Of a stretch of 64,000 nt of DNA, positions 1-11,140 are shown piece by piece. The position numbers and the translations under genes are program-made. The first letter of the stretch is position 1. Every line of letters begins with the position of its first letter. The stretch covers positions 1 to 64,000 of the forward strand of contig CAKSLU010000003.1 of assembly GCA_934474225.1 (NCBI GenBank), given 5' to 3'. The notes beneath the pieces are model-generated. The model ran no database searches, was not told the origin of the DNA, and saw only the letters and a list, made by a program, of their open reading frames with translations. The stretch is from an uncultured Eubacteriales bacterium (GTDB taxonomy: Bacteria > Bacillota > Clostridia > Oscillospirales > CAG-272).

Positions 1-1133
1 AAGCTGTAGCGGTAGTTGAGCCAGTTGGGCGCCTGCATGCCGTGCCAGAACTTGTCCACGGCGTCGATGGAGAACGAGAGCACAAAAATGCCGATAAGCG
101 CGCCGGTGCCGACCTTTTCCCGCAGGGAAACCTTCTTCGCAATGAAGAAGAGCGGCACGAAGATGAGCGTGAGCATGCCGCAGTAGAGAATCGGCAGCCC
201 CTCGGGGCGCACGGTGTCGTAGGAATTGAGGAACAGCTTTGCCGCAAGGTCAAGGAGGTCAAACCGCGGCTTGTAGCCGTAGGTCGGGTTTGAGAAGGTC
301 GTCTTGCCGAAGCCGAGCGAATAGTAGGTGGGCAGAATGATGCAGGCGGCAAGCCCCACGGCAATGGCGGAGAACAGCCCCATGCGGACAAGCGAACGCA
401 GGAAGTGCTTCTTCTCGCCGAGCGGGTTTGTATCGATGCAGAAGTAGGCGTAGAAGAAGTAGATGAAGCAGAAAATGCACATCATGTAGCCGATGTAGAA
501 GTTGGAGAAGATGGCAAGCCCCAGCGAGAGCGTGAACAGCTTGTATTTCTTCTCCGAAATCAGCTTTTCGATGCCGAGCGCAACCAGCGGCAGCAGCGCC
601 ATGCAGTCGATCCACATGGTGTTGTGCTGATAAATCATGCCGTAGCCCGAGAGCGCGTAGAGCGCGCCGAAGATGATGCGCGCGGGTTTTGTGCCGATGC
701 CGTGCGCCTCGAGATAATACGCAAGCGAGAGCGAGCACAGCCCGCATTTGAGCGTGAAAATCACCAGCAGCGCATCGAGGATGTTGTCTGCCGGGAAGAG
801 CGCAACGAGGAAGGACAGCGGGCTTGCGAGGTAGTAGGCGAATATGCCGAGAAACTCGCCGCCCATCGCGCGGGAGAATGAGTAGAAGAGGCTGGCGTCG
901 CCGTGCAGCACGCGGCGAAGCGCGCCGAAGAAGTAGACATACTGCGCGTTGAGGTCGAGCACCAGCACCGATTCGCCGCCGAACGGGTAGACGCCGAAGG
1001 CGAAATATGCCGCCAGCAGCACCAGCGCCGGGCAGAGAAACGCCACGGCGAGGTAGGCGTGCGGACGCTTTTTCTTGATTTTTTTCGTCGGTGCGGCAGG
1101 CGCCGCATCGACGGTGGAAAGTTCTTTATCCAT
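1..1133 (-). CDS. YfhO-family multispanning membrane protein (3' end outside window)
   Basis: The reading frame starts at ATG 1133 and is open to the window edge, giving about 377 codons with no stop, so the C-terminus is missing. After a short basic N-terminus (KKIKKKRPH) come repeated hydrophobic helices and the segment GVYPFGGESVLVLDLNAQY, typical of YfhO proteins (Pfam YfhO family, GT-C-like fold). Family members are linked to glycosylation of lipoteichoic acid or other envelope polymers; the substrate here is unknown. It lies 4 bp downstream of the DUF951 gene and is probably co-transcribed with it. The family call is fairly secure, the function only inferred. Confidence 0.8.
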   Translation of the reverse strand, partial: MDKELSTVDAAPAAPTKKIKKKRPHAYLAVAFLCPALVLLAAYFAFGVYPFGGESVLVLDLNAQYVYFFGALRRVLHGDASLFYSFSRAMGGEFLGIFAYYLASPLSFLVALFPADNILDALLVIFTLKCGLCSLSLAYYLEAHGIGTKPARIIFGALYALSGYGMIYQHNTMWIDCMALLPLVALGIEKLISEKKYKLFTLSLGLAIFSNFYIGYMMCIFCFIYFFYAYFCIDTNPLGEKKHFLRSLVRMGLFSAIAVGLAACIILPTYYSLGFGKTTFSNPTYGYKPRFDLLDLAAKLFLNSYDTVRPEGLPILYCGMLTLIFVPLFFIAKKVSLREKVGTGALIGIFVLSFSIDAVDKFWHGMQAPNWLNYRYS

Positions 1134-1137
1134 GGTT

Positions 1138-1347
1138 TCAGTCCTTTTTTTCTTGATTGTCCGGCGGCAGAATCCGTTTGACCGCCTTTTCCAGCTTGAC
1201 GCGCGGCAGCGTCAGGTCGCGTCCGCAGCCCGTGCAGACCACGCGCATATCGCTCCCCACGCGCAAAACGCGCATCACGCGCGCGCCGCAGGGGTGCGGT
1301 TTTTTCATTTCCAGAAGATTGCCGAGGGCAAAATGCAGAATTTCCAT
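1138..1347 (-). CDS. DUF951 small protein
   Basis: A 69-residue protein with the DUF951 pattern: an N-terminal MKKPHPCG segment, a central VLRVGSDMRVVCTGCGR segment and a C-terminal LPRVKLEKAVKRIL. The CTGC motif may bind a metal, but this is not established. DUF951 proteins are short and widespread in Firmicutes, with no firmly assigned role. The start is supported by an AGGAGG Shine-Dalgarno site about 6 bases upstream and by the promoter at 1377-1405. It is the first gene of a leftward pair with the YfhO-family gene. Confidence 0.88.
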   Translation of the reverse strand: MEILHFALGNLLEMKKPHPCGARVMRVLRVGSDMRVVCTGCGRDLTLPRVKLEKAVKRILPPDNQEKKD

Positions 1348-1376
1348 GCGATGCCTCCTGTGGCATATTCCCTAAA

Positions 1377-1405
1377 ATTATACCACAACTTCAGCCCGGT
1401 GTAAA
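1377..1405 (-). promoter_or_regulatory. sigma-A promoter for DUF951/YfhO pair
   Basis: On the minus strand TTTACA (1405-1400) and TATAAT (1382-1377) are separated by 17 bases, just upstream of the DUF951 start. Confidence 0.7.
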
Positions 1406-1442
1406 CAAGGATTTAGATTTTATTAAATAACGAAGAAATGCT

Positions 1443-1471
1443 TTGACTATCGGGCAAAACTATGCTATAAT
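1443..1471 (+). promoter_or_regulatory. sigma-A promoter for ruvC operon
   Basis: TTGACT (1443-1448), a 17-base spacer and a perfect TATAAT (1466-1471), 40 bases before the ruvC start. It is divergent from the DUF951 promoter. Confidence 0.85.
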
Positions 1472-1510
1472 AATAAACTGAATATCAATGCGCTGTGAGA
1501 GGAGCAAACG

Positions 1511-2008
1511 ATGCGGATTCTCGGGATTGACCCCGGCTATGCCATTGTCGGCTGGGGCGTTATCGACTACGAAAACAGCCGGTTCCGTGTTGTGGACTAC
1601 GGCTCGGTGCAGACGAAGGCGGGTACCGACACGGTGGAGCGGCTGGAGAAGGTCTACGAGGGTATCAACACCATCATCGAGCGGTATCGGCCTGAGCATA
1701 TGGCGATTGAGGAGCTGTTCTTCAACACCAATGCGACAACGGCTATCGTTGTGGCGGAGGCGCGCGGCGTCACGCTGCTTGCCGCAAAGCAGCACGGGCT
1801 GCAAATCGGCGAGTACACGCCGCTGCAGGTCAAGCAGGCGGTCGTCGGCTACGGCAGGGCGGAGAAGGAACAGGTCATCCGCATGGTCACCACCGTGCTC
1901 GGGCTCCGAAAGCCGCCGAAACCGGACGACACGGCGGACGCGCTTGCCATCGCCATCTGTCACGGGCATTCGGCATCTTCGCGCATCAGCGCGTATTACA
2001 ATCACTGA
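1511..2008 (+). CDS. ruvC: RuvC Holliday junction endodeoxyribonuclease
   Basis: RuvC cuts Holliday junctions symmetrically after RuvAB branch migration. The 165-residue length is normal. The first catalytic Asp is in the N-terminal GIDPG motif, the acidic IEELFF segment (near residue 65) carries a catalytic Glu, and KPDDTADALAIAICHGH near the C-terminus supplies the last carboxylates. The RNase H-like fold is complete. Start ATG 1511 follows a GAGAGGAG Shine-Dalgarno site. ruvA and ruvB are not adjacent, although they often are in Firmicutes. The gene heads a long co-directional run with a methyltransferase and the ECF transporter genes. Confidence 0.96.
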   Translation: MRILGIDPGYAIVGWGVIDYENSRFRVVDYGSVQTKAGTDTVERLEKVYEGINTIIERYRPEHMAIEELFFNTNATTAIVVAEARGVTLLAAKQHGLQIGEYTPLQVKQAVVGYGRAEKEQVIRMVTTVLGLRKPPKPDDTADALAIAICHGHSASSRISAYYNH

Positions 2009-2025
2009 CGGAAAGAATCAAAACT

Positions 2026-2889
2026 ATGTTTGTAAGCGACAACTGGAAAGACTATGAACTCATCGACGCCTCCGACGGCGAGCGGCTGGAGCGCTGGGGC
2101 AAATATATCCTCATCCGCCCCGACCCGCAGGTCATCTGGCACGGCGCAAAGGCATCGCCGCTGTGGAAACGCGCGGACGCCTCCTATAAGCGCTCGTCGA
2201 AGGGCGGCGGTGCGTGGCAGGAGAGCCGTGTGCCCGAGAGCTGGACGATAGGCTATCGGAATCTGACCTTCCTTATCAAGCCCATGGGCTTCAAGCACAC
2301 CGGCATTTTCCCGGAGCAGGCGGCAAACTGGGATTGGATTACCGAAAAGATTCAGAGCGTAAACCGCCCCGTAAAGGTGCTGAACCTCTTTGCCTATACC
2401 GGCGGCGCAACCGTCGCGGCAGCCGCCGCAGGCGCTGCAGTCTGCCATGTGGACGCGGCGCGCGGCATGGTCGCACAGGCGAAGGAGAACGCACGGCTGT
2501 CGGGGCTTTGTGACGCGCCGATTCGCTATATCGTGGACGACTGCAAGAAATTCGTTGAGCGCGAGATTCGCCGCGGCAACACCTACGACGGCATCATTAT
2601 GGACCCGCCGTCTTACGGCAGAGGACCGTCGGGCGAGGTCTGGAAGATTGAAGAATGCGTAGACGAATTTGTCACGCTGGCGGCAAAGCTGCTGTCGGAC
2701 AAACCGCTCTTCTTCCTCATCAATTCGTATACGACCGGGCTTTCCCCGCTTGCCATGCAGTACATTGCGGACTTGCGCATCCGCCCGACGCACGGCGGGC
2801 ACGGCATAGCGGCTGAGACCGTCCTGCCGGTCAGCACGGCGGGCACATTCTTGCCCGCGGGCGCCGGCATGCGCTATTCGTTCGACTGA
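2026..2889 (+). CDS. class I SAM-dependent methyltransferase (RlmI-like)
   Basis: A 287-residue protein of the S-adenosylmethionine-dependent RNA methyltransferase group related to RlmI (23S rRNA cytosine-C5). Visible motifs are the SAM-binding segment NLFAYTGGATVAAAAAGA (about residues 124-141), an acidic VDAARG segment following it, and DPPSYGRG near residue 192, the motif IV sequence of this group. No N-terminal PUA domain is present, so it is shorter than RlmI. It begins 17 bases after ruvC and is probably in the same transcript. The exact target base cannot be told from sequence. Confidence 0.85.
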   Translation: MFVSDNWKDYELIDASDGERLERWGKYILIRPDPQVIWHGAKASPLWKRADASYKRSSKGGGAWQESRVPESWTIGYRNLTFLIKPMGFKHTGIFPEQAANWDWITEKIQSVNRPVKVLNLFAYTGGATVAAAAAGAAVCHVDAARGMVAQAKENARLSGLCDAPIRYIVDDCKKFVEREIRRGNTYDGIIMDPPSYGRGPSGEVWKIEECVDEFVTLAAKLLSDKPLFFLINSYTTGLSPLAMQYIADLRIRPTHGGHGIAAETVLPVSTAGTFLPAGAGMRYSFD

Positions 2890-2911
2890 AAAACGAGAAA
2901 AGGATTTTACC

Positions 2912-3778
2912 ATGGCAGAGCCTTTTATCATTGCAGAAAATTTATCCTACACCTATGAAAACGGCGATGGCGGCGGTACGGCGGCGCTTTCCGGTGTGTC
3001 CTTCACGATTGGGCGCGGCGAATATGTTGCCGTGCTCGGGCACAACGGCTCTGGCAAATCCACGCTTGCCAAGCTGATGAACGGCATTCTCATCCCCACG
3101 GGCGGCAGACTGACGGTCTGCGGCACGGAGATGAAGGCAGGCATGCGCGACGAAGAGATTTTCGATGTGCGCCGCCGCGTCGGCATGGTGTTTCAGAACC
3201 CCGACAACCAGCTTGTCGCCACCATTGTGGAGGAGGATGTCGCGTTCGGCCCCGAGAACCTCGGCGTGCCGCGCGAGGAGATTCGCCGCCGCGTGGACGA
3301 TGCGCTCCGCACCGTCGGGATGTACGAATATAAAGACAGCCAGCCGCACCGCCTCTCGGGTGGGCAGAAGCAGCGCGTCGCCATCGCCGGTGTCATCGCC
3401 ATGATGCCGGAATGCATCGTGTTTGACGAGTCGACCGCGATGCTCGACCCGCGCGGGCGCGCCGAGGTCATGCAGACCATCGCACGGCTGAACCGTGACT
3501 GCGGCATGACCGTGCTGCACATTACGCATTATATGGACGAGGCGGTGAAGGCCGACCGCGTCATGGTCATAAACGACGGCAAGCTGTTTGCCGACGGTAC
3601 GCCGAAGGAGGTCTTCCGCGACGTCGCGGCGCTCCGCCGCGTCGGGCTGGATGTCCCGCAGGGGCGCGAATTGCTCTATGCGCTCGCGCAGCGCGGCATT
3701 GCCTTTGCCGACACGCCTATCGACAACGAGGGGTGCGCGGCGCTCATTCTGGAAAGGTTTCAAAACAGGGTTCAATGA
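2912..3778 (+). CDS. ecfA1: energy-coupling factor transporter ATPase EcfA1
   Basis: ATP-binding subunit of an ECF vitamin/metal importer, 288 residues. Walker A GHNGSGKST is at about residues 43-51, the signature LSGGQKQR follows near residue 147, and the Walker B region is CIVFDESTAMLDP. The protein pairs with EcfA2 and docks on EcfT. Start ATG 2912 follows an AAAAGGA site. Its stop overlaps the ecfA2 start by 4 bases (ATGA), implying translational coupling. No substrate-binding S component is in the window, which fits a group II module shared among several S components encoded elsewhere. Confidence 0.95.
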   Translation: MAEPFIIAENLSYTYENGDGGGTAALSGVSFTIGRGEYVAVLGHNGSGKSTLAKLMNGILIPTGGRLTVCGTEMKAGMRDEEIFDVRRRVGMVFQNPDNQLVATIVEEDVAFGPENLGVPREEIRRRVDDALRTVGMYEYKDSQPHRLSGGQKQRVAIAGVIAMMPECIVFDESTAMLDPRGRAEVMQTIARLNRDCGMTVLHITHYMDEAVKADRVMVINDGKLFADGTPKEVFRDVAALRRVGLDVPQGRELLYALAQRGIAFADTPIDNEGCAALILERFQNRVQ

Positions 3779-4641
3779 CGATATTAGAGCTTTCGGATGT
3801 GTGTTACACATACGATGCGGGGACGCCGATGGAACACGAGGCGCTCTCGCACATTCATCTGAAAATTGAAAAGGGAAGCATGACGGGGCTTATCGGGCAC
3901 ACCGGCTGCGGCAAATCCACGCTGCTCCGGATGCTGAACGGTCTCACAAAGCCGGACAGCGGGAAGATTCTGCTCGACGGGCAGGACATCTGGGAGGACC
4001 CGAAGAAGATTTCCGCCGTGCGCTTCCGCGTGGGGCTGGTCATGCAGTACCCGGAGTATCAGCTCTTTGACGAGACGGTCGCCTCCGATATTGCCTACGG
4101 ACCGCGCAACATGGGGCTCTCCACGGAGGAGATCGCCGCGCGCGTCAAAGAGGCTGCCACTTTTGCGGGGCTTGCGGACGAGCTGCTGGAAAAGTCGCCG
4201 TTTGAGCTGTCCGGCGGGCAGAAACGCCGCGTCGCGATTGCGGGCGTGATGGCGATGCGCCCCGAGATTCTTGTGCTGGATGAACCTGCCGCCGGGCTTG
4301 ACCCGATGGGCAGGGAGGAGATTTTTGCGGGACTTGCCCGCTATCGTGCCGAGAGCGGCGCCACCGTCGTGGTCGTCAGCCACAGCATGGAGGATATGGC
4401 GCGCTACTGCGACCGCCTCGTCGTGATGAACGACGGCACTATCCTGCTTCGCGGCACGCAGAGTGAGGTCTTCGGCAAAGCGGACGAACTGCAAAGCATC
4501 GGGCTCGGCGTGCCCGATATTACAAAGCTTTGCGCGCGGCTGCGCGCGGGCGGTATGCCGCTCCCCGCGGATATCTATACCGTGGAAGCAGCGGTGGCGG
4601 CGATAGCGCCCCTGCTCGGAGGTGATGCCCATGCTGAATGA
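3775..4641 (+). CDS. ecfA2: energy-coupling factor transporter ATPase EcfA2
   Basis: Second ATPase of the ECF transporter, 288 residues from ATG 3775, which overlaps the ecfA1 stop. An upstream in-frame start would overlap ecfA1 by 45 bases and lacks support. Walker A GHTGCGKST, signature ELSGGQKRR and Walker B ILVLDEPAAGLDP are all present. It overlaps the ecfT start by 11 bases. The heterodimer with EcfA1 powers uptake of vitamins or trace metals through EcfT and exchangeable S subunits at the membrane. Confidence 0.95.
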   Translation: MTILELSDVCYTYDAGTPMEHEALSHIHLKIEKGSMTGLIGHTGCGKSTLLRMLNGLTKPDSGKILLDGQDIWEDPKKISAVRFRVGLVMQYPEYQLFDETVASDIAYGPRNMGLSTEEIAARVKEAATFAGLADELLEKSPFELSGGQKRRVAIAGVMAMRPEILVLDEPAAGLDPMGREEIFAGLARYRAESGATVVVVSHSMEDMARYCDRLVVMNDGTILLRGTQSEVFGKADELQSIGLGVPDITKLCARLRAGGMPLPADIYTVEAAVAAIAPLLGGDAHAE

Positions 4642-5452
4642 CATCACGATAGGGCAGTACTTCCCGGGGCAGTCGCTCCTGCATCGCGCAGACCCGCGCA
4701 CCAAACTGCTGTTTGCCGTTTTCTATGTCGTGGTGCTGTTCTTCTGCAAGAGCGCTGCGAGTTTCGCCTTCGCGCTCCTCTACACGGTGCTGCTGATTGC
4801 CCTGTCCGGACTGCCGCTGCGAACAGTTGCGCGCGCGGTCAAACCGCTGCTCTTTGTTATTCTGTTCACGGCGGTCATCAACCTGTTCTGGACGACGGGG
4901 GAAACGCCGCTTGTCGAATGGGGCTTCATCCGGATTTACCGTGAGGGCGTGATCTTTGCCGCCTTCATGGCGGTGCGCATCGTGCTGCTCGTGGTCGGCA
5001 TGAGCGTGATTTTAAGCTATACCACAACGCCTATCGCCATGACCGACGGCATCGAGGCGCTGTTTGCTCCGCTTGCAAAAATCGGACTGCCCGTGCATGA
5101 CTTTGCCATGATGATGACCATCGCCATGCGCTTCATCCCGACGCTTGTGGAGGAGACCGACAAAATCATGGACGCGCAGAAGGCGCGCGGCGCGGACTTC
5201 GAGAGCGGCGGGCTTGTGAAAAAGGCCAAAGCGCTCATCCCGATTCTGGTGCCGCTGTTTGTCTCGGCGTTCAAGCGCGCCGACGACCTTGCCATCGCCA
5301 TGGAGTGCCGCTGCTATCGCGGCGGAGAGGGCAGAACCAAGCTGAAGGTGCTGAAGTTCGGCGCGCCGGACGCACTCTGCGCCGGCTTTGCCGCCGTTTT
5401 CCTCTGCGGCATTCTGCTCTGCAACATTTTTCTGCCGTATATCACCATCTGA
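4631..5452 (+). CDS. ecfT: energy-coupling factor transmembrane protein EcfT
   Basis: Integral membrane coupling subunit of the ECF transporter, 273 residues from ATG 4631. This start was chosen over the upstream GTG/ATG codons because GGAGGTG ends about 5 bases before it and because MLNDITIGQYFPG is the usual family N-terminus. Several hydrophobic helices are followed by the two arginine-containing coupling motifs (KARGADFESG and CRCYRGGEGRT) that touch EcfA1 and EcfA2. The gene is tightly linked with ecfA1-ecfA2 upstream and truA 9 bases downstream, an order common in Firmicutes. Confidence 0.94.
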   Translation: MLNDITIGQYFPGQSLLHRADPRTKLLFAVFYVVVLFFCKSAASFAFALLYTVLLIALSGLPLRTVARAVKPLLFVILFTAVINLFWTTGETPLVEWGFIRIYREGVIFAAFMAVRIVLLVVGMSVILSYTTTPIAMTDGIEALFAPLAKIGLPVHDFAMMMTIAMRFIPTLVEETDKIMDAQKARGADFESGGLVKKAKALIPILVPLFVSAFKRADDLAIAMECRCYRGGEGRTKLKVLKFGAPDALCAGFAAVFLCGILLCNIFLPYITI

Positions 5453-5461
5453 GGTGCGAAG

Positions 5462-6217
5462 ATGAAACTGCTGCTCAGACTGAAATTTCTCGGCACGGAT
5501 TTCTGCGGCTGGCAGTACCAGCCGAATGCCCGCACCGTGCAGGGCACATTGACCGCCGCGGCGCGCGAAGTTTTCGGCGTTGACTGCCGCATCACCGGAT
5601 GCAGCCGCACCGACAGCGGCGTACACGCGAATGATTTCGCCGCCACGCTGGAGCTGCCTTTGGCAGACTGCCCGATTCCGTGCGCGCGGATTCCGGCGGC
5701 GTTTGCCATGCGGCTGCCCCACGATGTCTCCGTCACGGCGGCAGCGCCGGTGGCGGACGATTTTCACCCGCGCTACACCGTCCTCACCAAGGAGTATGTC
5801 TATCAGATCCTTGTTTCTCCCGTGCCCGACCCGTTTTTGTACGGCAGGGTGTGGCACTATCCGAAGAAACTGCTGCCCGACGCCGCAGAGCGTATGGACG
5901 CCGCTGCGGCGGCACTCGTCGGCAGGCATGACTTTGCCTCCTTTATGGCGGCAGGCTCCAAAATCACGGACACGGTGCGCACGGTGAGCGCCTGCCGCGT
6001 ACAGCGCACGGGTGACCTTATCACGATTACCATCGCCGCCGACGGCTTTCTCTACAACATGGTGCGCATCATCGCGGGGACGCTGCTGCTCGCAGGCGCG
6101 GGCAAGCTGGACGCCGCCGGGATGCAGCGCATCCTTGAGGCAAAGAACCGCGCCGCCGCCGGCGCAACGGCGCCGCCCGAGGGGCTTTATCTAAACCGGG
6201 TGACCTATTACGAATGA
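5462..6217 (+). CDS. truA: tRNA pseudouridine synthase A (TruA)
   Basis: TruA converts uridines 38-40 of the tRNA anticodon arm to pseudouridine. The 251-residue length is normal. The catalytic Asp is D51 in GCSRTDSGVHA, and downstream family segments include VRIIAGTLL in the C-terminal half. Start ATG 5462 follows a GAGGTG site. It lies 9 bases after ecfT in the same run, an arrangement found in many Firmicutes genomes. Confidence 0.96.
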   Translation: MKLLLRLKFLGTDFCGWQYQPNARTVQGTLTAAAREVFGVDCRITGCSRTDSGVHANDFAATLELPLADCPIPCARIPAAFAMRLPHDVSVTAAAPVADDFHPRYTVLTKEYVYQILVSPVPDPFLYGRVWHYPKKLLPDAAERMDAAAAALVGRHDFASFMAAGSKITDTVRTVSACRVQRTGDLITITIAADGFLYNMVRIIAGTLLLAGAGKLDAAGMQRILEAKNRAAAGATAPPEGLYLNRVTYYE

Positions 6218-6233
6218 AAAGGAGGTGCGGCGC

Positions 6234-7421
6234 ATGCGCGACGCGGAGAAGATTCCCTCGCACGAACCGACGGACGGCGGGGCGGAACCCAGCGAAAATC
6301 CCTATTACGCGCGCATCAGCGCGCGCCTGCGGCGGGCAAAATACCTTTGCGTGCTGCTCACGGTAGCGGCGGCGCTCCTCTTCCTCTTTGCCTATCGCAC
6401 CAACATCACCTATGAAAACCTGCGCTACCTCTTACGCGATGTCGATGAGGCGGGTAATGCGGGGCGCGCGGCGGACAGCTTTGCCTACACCGCCGCCGAC
6501 ACAAACTTTCTTCTGCCGTTCCGCGGCGACCTCGCCGTCTGCTCGTCCTCCGGCGTCACGCTGTACCGCGCGGCGGGTGGACGCACCTTTGAGGACAGCC
6601 TGCGTTTTGAAGCGCCGGTTGCCGAGGCGTCGAACAAATATATGGTCGTCTACGACATCGGCGGCACATCCTATGCGCTCTACAATTCCATCAGCCGCGT
6701 CTTCGACGGGAAAACCGACAGCCCCATATTCGACTGCGCCGTTGCGGACGGCGGCAGCAGCGCCGTGCTGACCCGCGCGGCGACCGGCGGCTTCCTTATC
6801 CGCACCTACAGCAAAAACTTTGATTTGACCGGCGAGGTCACGCGCAGCGGCTATGTCAGCGACATCGGCTATCTCGACGACGGCAGGCTGTATATCTGCG
6901 AGAGCAGCGTGTCCGGCGCGTCACTCATCACAACGCTTTCGCTCTATACGCCCGGGCGCGATTCGCTTGACTGCACCGTCACGGCGGGCGGTTTTGCCTA
7001 CCGCTGCGGCAGCCTCGGCGACGGCTTTTACCTGCTGACATCGTCAACGCTGACCTTTTTTGACAAAACCGGCGAAAAAACCTTTTCCACTTCGTTTGGT
7101 ACATCGGAGATTCTGCTTGCCGACGGCACAGCGGACGGCGTCGCGGTCTATGTGGACGAGAATGTCTCGGGCGCGGACTGCGCGGTCTATGCCTTCTTCG
7201 CTGACGGCACGAGCCTGTCCTCGCCCGCACCGCGCGGTGCGCGCAGCCTGCTCCTCGTCGGGCACAGAGCCTGCCTGCTCTCCGAGGAGAGCCTCGCCGT
7301 CTATGACGGCAGCACCGTGCAGCAGATGGTGACCGCCTCCGGCGGGCGGCAGCTGCTGCGGCTCGGCAGTGCGGTGCTGGTCTGCTATGACGACCGCGCC
7401 GAGCGCATCTCTCTGCATTGA
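6234..7421 (+). CDS. DUF5711-family membrane-anchored protein
   Basis: A 395-residue protein with a cytosolic N-terminus, one membrane segment (about residues 37-54, LCVLLTVAAALLFLFAY) and a large predicted outside domain. The NITYENLRYLLRDVD sequence just after the membrane helix is characteristic of DUF5711 proteins of Clostridia; the rest has beta-rich repeats suggesting a propeller-like fold. ATG 6234 is preferred over the upstream GTG because AAAGGAGG lies about 9 bases before it. No function is known. It precedes a CvpA-family gene, a pairing I have seen in related genomes, which hints at an envelope role. Confidence 0.72.
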   Translation: MRDAEKIPSHEPTDGGAEPSENPYYARISARLRRAKYLCVLLTVAAALLFLFAYRTNITYENLRYLLRDVDEAGNAGRAADSFAYTAADTNFLLPFRGDLAVCSSSGVTLYRAAGGRTFEDSLRFEAPVAEASNKYMVVYDIGGTSYALYNSISRVFDGKTDSPIFDCAVADGGSSAVLTRAATGGFLIRTYSKNFDLTGEVTRSGYVSDIGYLDDGRLYICESSVSGASLITTLSLYTPGRDSLDCTVTAGGFAYRCGSLGDGFYLLTSSTLTFFDKTGEKTFSTSFGTSEILLADGTADGVAVYVDENVSGADCAVYAFFADGTSLSSPAPRGARSLLLVGHRACLLSEESLAVYDGSTVQQMVTASGGRQLLRLGSAVLVCYDDRAERISLH

Positions 7422-7440
7422 CTTGTAAAGGAGTGACTTC

Positions 7441-8142
7441 ATGTCTATCGCGATTGATTTGATTCTTGCGCTGATTATGCTTTCGATTGTCTGCACGGCG
7501 GTGCGCCGCGGCTTTATCGTCTCGGTGTTCAAACTGCTGTCCGCCGTGGCGGCGGTCATTGTTGCCATGCTGTTTTACAAGCAGCTCGGCAGCTTCTTCT
7601 ATGACAGCTTTGTCTACGATAAAGTCTTTGCGTCGATTGCCGACTGGCTGCAAAAACTGGCGCAGAACGCCGACGGCAGCTTTGACCTCGGCGCGGCGGT
7701 CGCCGGACTGCCCGAGGGGCTGAAAACCCTCGCCGCGGCGGCAGGACTGGATCTGTCTTCGCTGGACGCCGCCTACGCAGGGCTCGGCGCCGCCACCGAG
7801 AGCGCGGCAAACTCATTTTGCGAGACCCTTGCCACTGCATTCTCGCGCCTGCTTGCCAACATCCTCGCCTTTGCGGCGCTGTTCTTCGGCATGCTGATCG
7901 TCCTGTCGCTGGTCTGCCTGCTGCTCGACGCACTCTGCAAGCTGCCGCTGCTCAAAGGGACCAACCGCCTGCTCGGCTTTGCTCTCGGCGTGTGTGAGGC
8001 ACTGCTCGTCGGCGTGGTCATCACGGCAATCGCCTCGGCGCTGCTCGGCGCTTACGGCGGGCTGCATCCCGACTTTGCCGATGCCGACGCCATAGACCGC
8101 ACCTATCTTGCCAAACTGCTCACGCGCTTCATCCCGCGCTGA
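7441..8142 (+). CDS. CvpA-family membrane protein
   Basis: A 233-residue integral membrane protein. The N-terminus (IDLILALIMLSIVCTAVRRGFI) matches the CvpA/colicin V production family, where a first helix is followed by a short RRGF turn. Further helices occur around residues 25-45, 130-160 and 175-200. The middle of the protein (about 60-125) is Ala-rich and less conserved, making it longer than minimal CvpA proteins. The biochemical role of the family is uncertain; envelope maintenance is often suggested. AAAGGAG lies upstream of ATG 7441. Confidence 0.8.
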   Translation: MSIAIDLILALIMLSIVCTAVRRGFIVSVFKLLSAVAAVIVAMLFYKQLGSFFYDSFVYDKVFASIADWLQKLAQNADGSFDLGAAVAGLPEGLKTLAAAAGLDLSSLDAAYAGLGAATESAANSFCETLATAFSRLLANILAFAALFFGMLIVLSLVCLLLDALCKLPLLKGTNRLLGFALGVCEALLVGVVITAIASALLGAYGGLHPDFADADAIDRTYLAKLLTRFIPR

Positions 8143-8190
8143 TTTCGCATTTTCATCTCTGTAACGACTTACTTTCCGGAGGAACCACCC

Positions 8191-8772
8191 ATGCAGAAAA
8201 GATATATTCCCAATCTGCTGTCCGTCGTGCGGATGTGCCTTGTACCGCTGTTTGCGTACATCTTCTTTCTGGACTATCCGCAGAATGTTGCCGCTGCCGT
8301 GCTGATTTTCTTTCTCGCGGGCGCAACCGATGTGCTGGACGGCTGGCTGGCAAGGCGCAACGGCTGGGTCAGCAACCTCGGCAAGGTGCTGGACCCGCTT
8401 GCCGACAAACTGATGCAGTGCACGGTGCTGATTTGCTTCTATATCAAGGAAATCATCCCTGTCTGGCTGATGCTGCTCTATGTCGGCAAGGAACTGCTCG
8501 TGCTGGCGGGGTCGCTCTTTGTGTTCCGCCGCAAGAAAGTGGTCGTCAAGAGCAATTTCTTCGGCAAGCTGGCGGTCTGCGTGTTCTACGCCTCCATCGG
8601 CGTGCTGATTCTGCTGCATCAATTTGCCGATGCTGAAACGGCAGCCGCCGCGACGCCGGTGATCTGCGTCGTCATGCTGTGCTTTGCGCTGCTGGCGCTG
8701 GTGCAGTACTTCCGCCTGTATATCCGGGCGAAAAGTGAAAATTCCAACCCCCAACCCCAAGAAGTGAGGTAA
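8191..8772 (+). CDS. pgsA: CDP-diacylglycerol-glycerol-3-phosphate 3-phosphatidyltransferase
   Basis: Membrane enzyme that makes phosphatidylglycerophosphate from CDP-diacylglycerol and glycerol 3-phosphate, the committed step to phosphatidylglycerol. The CDP-alcohol phosphotransferase motif DGxxARx8GxxxDxxxD is complete in the sequence that begins DGWLARRNGW and ends KVLDPLAD. The protein is 193 residues with several hydrophobic helices. The short polar tail ENSNPQPQEVR is unremarkable. Start ATG 8191 follows GGAGG. The gene closes the DUF5711-CvpA-pgsA group. Confidence 0.92.
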   Translation: MQKRYIPNLLSVVRMCLVPLFAYIFFLDYPQNVAAAVLIFFLAGATDVLDGWLARRNGWVSNLGKVLDPLADKLMQCTVLICFYIKEIIPVWLMLLYVGKELLVLAGSLFVFRRKKVVVKSNFFGKLAVCVFYASIGVLILLHQFADAETAAAATPVICVVMLCFALLALVQYFRLYIRAKSENSNPQPQEVR

Positions 8773-8781
8773 AACCGAAAC

Positions 8782-11088
<2,307 letters not shown>

Positions 11089-11140
11089 ACCCGAAAAGCG
11101 CTTATGCTATTATAATAATGTAGATAAAAGGAGCAAAATC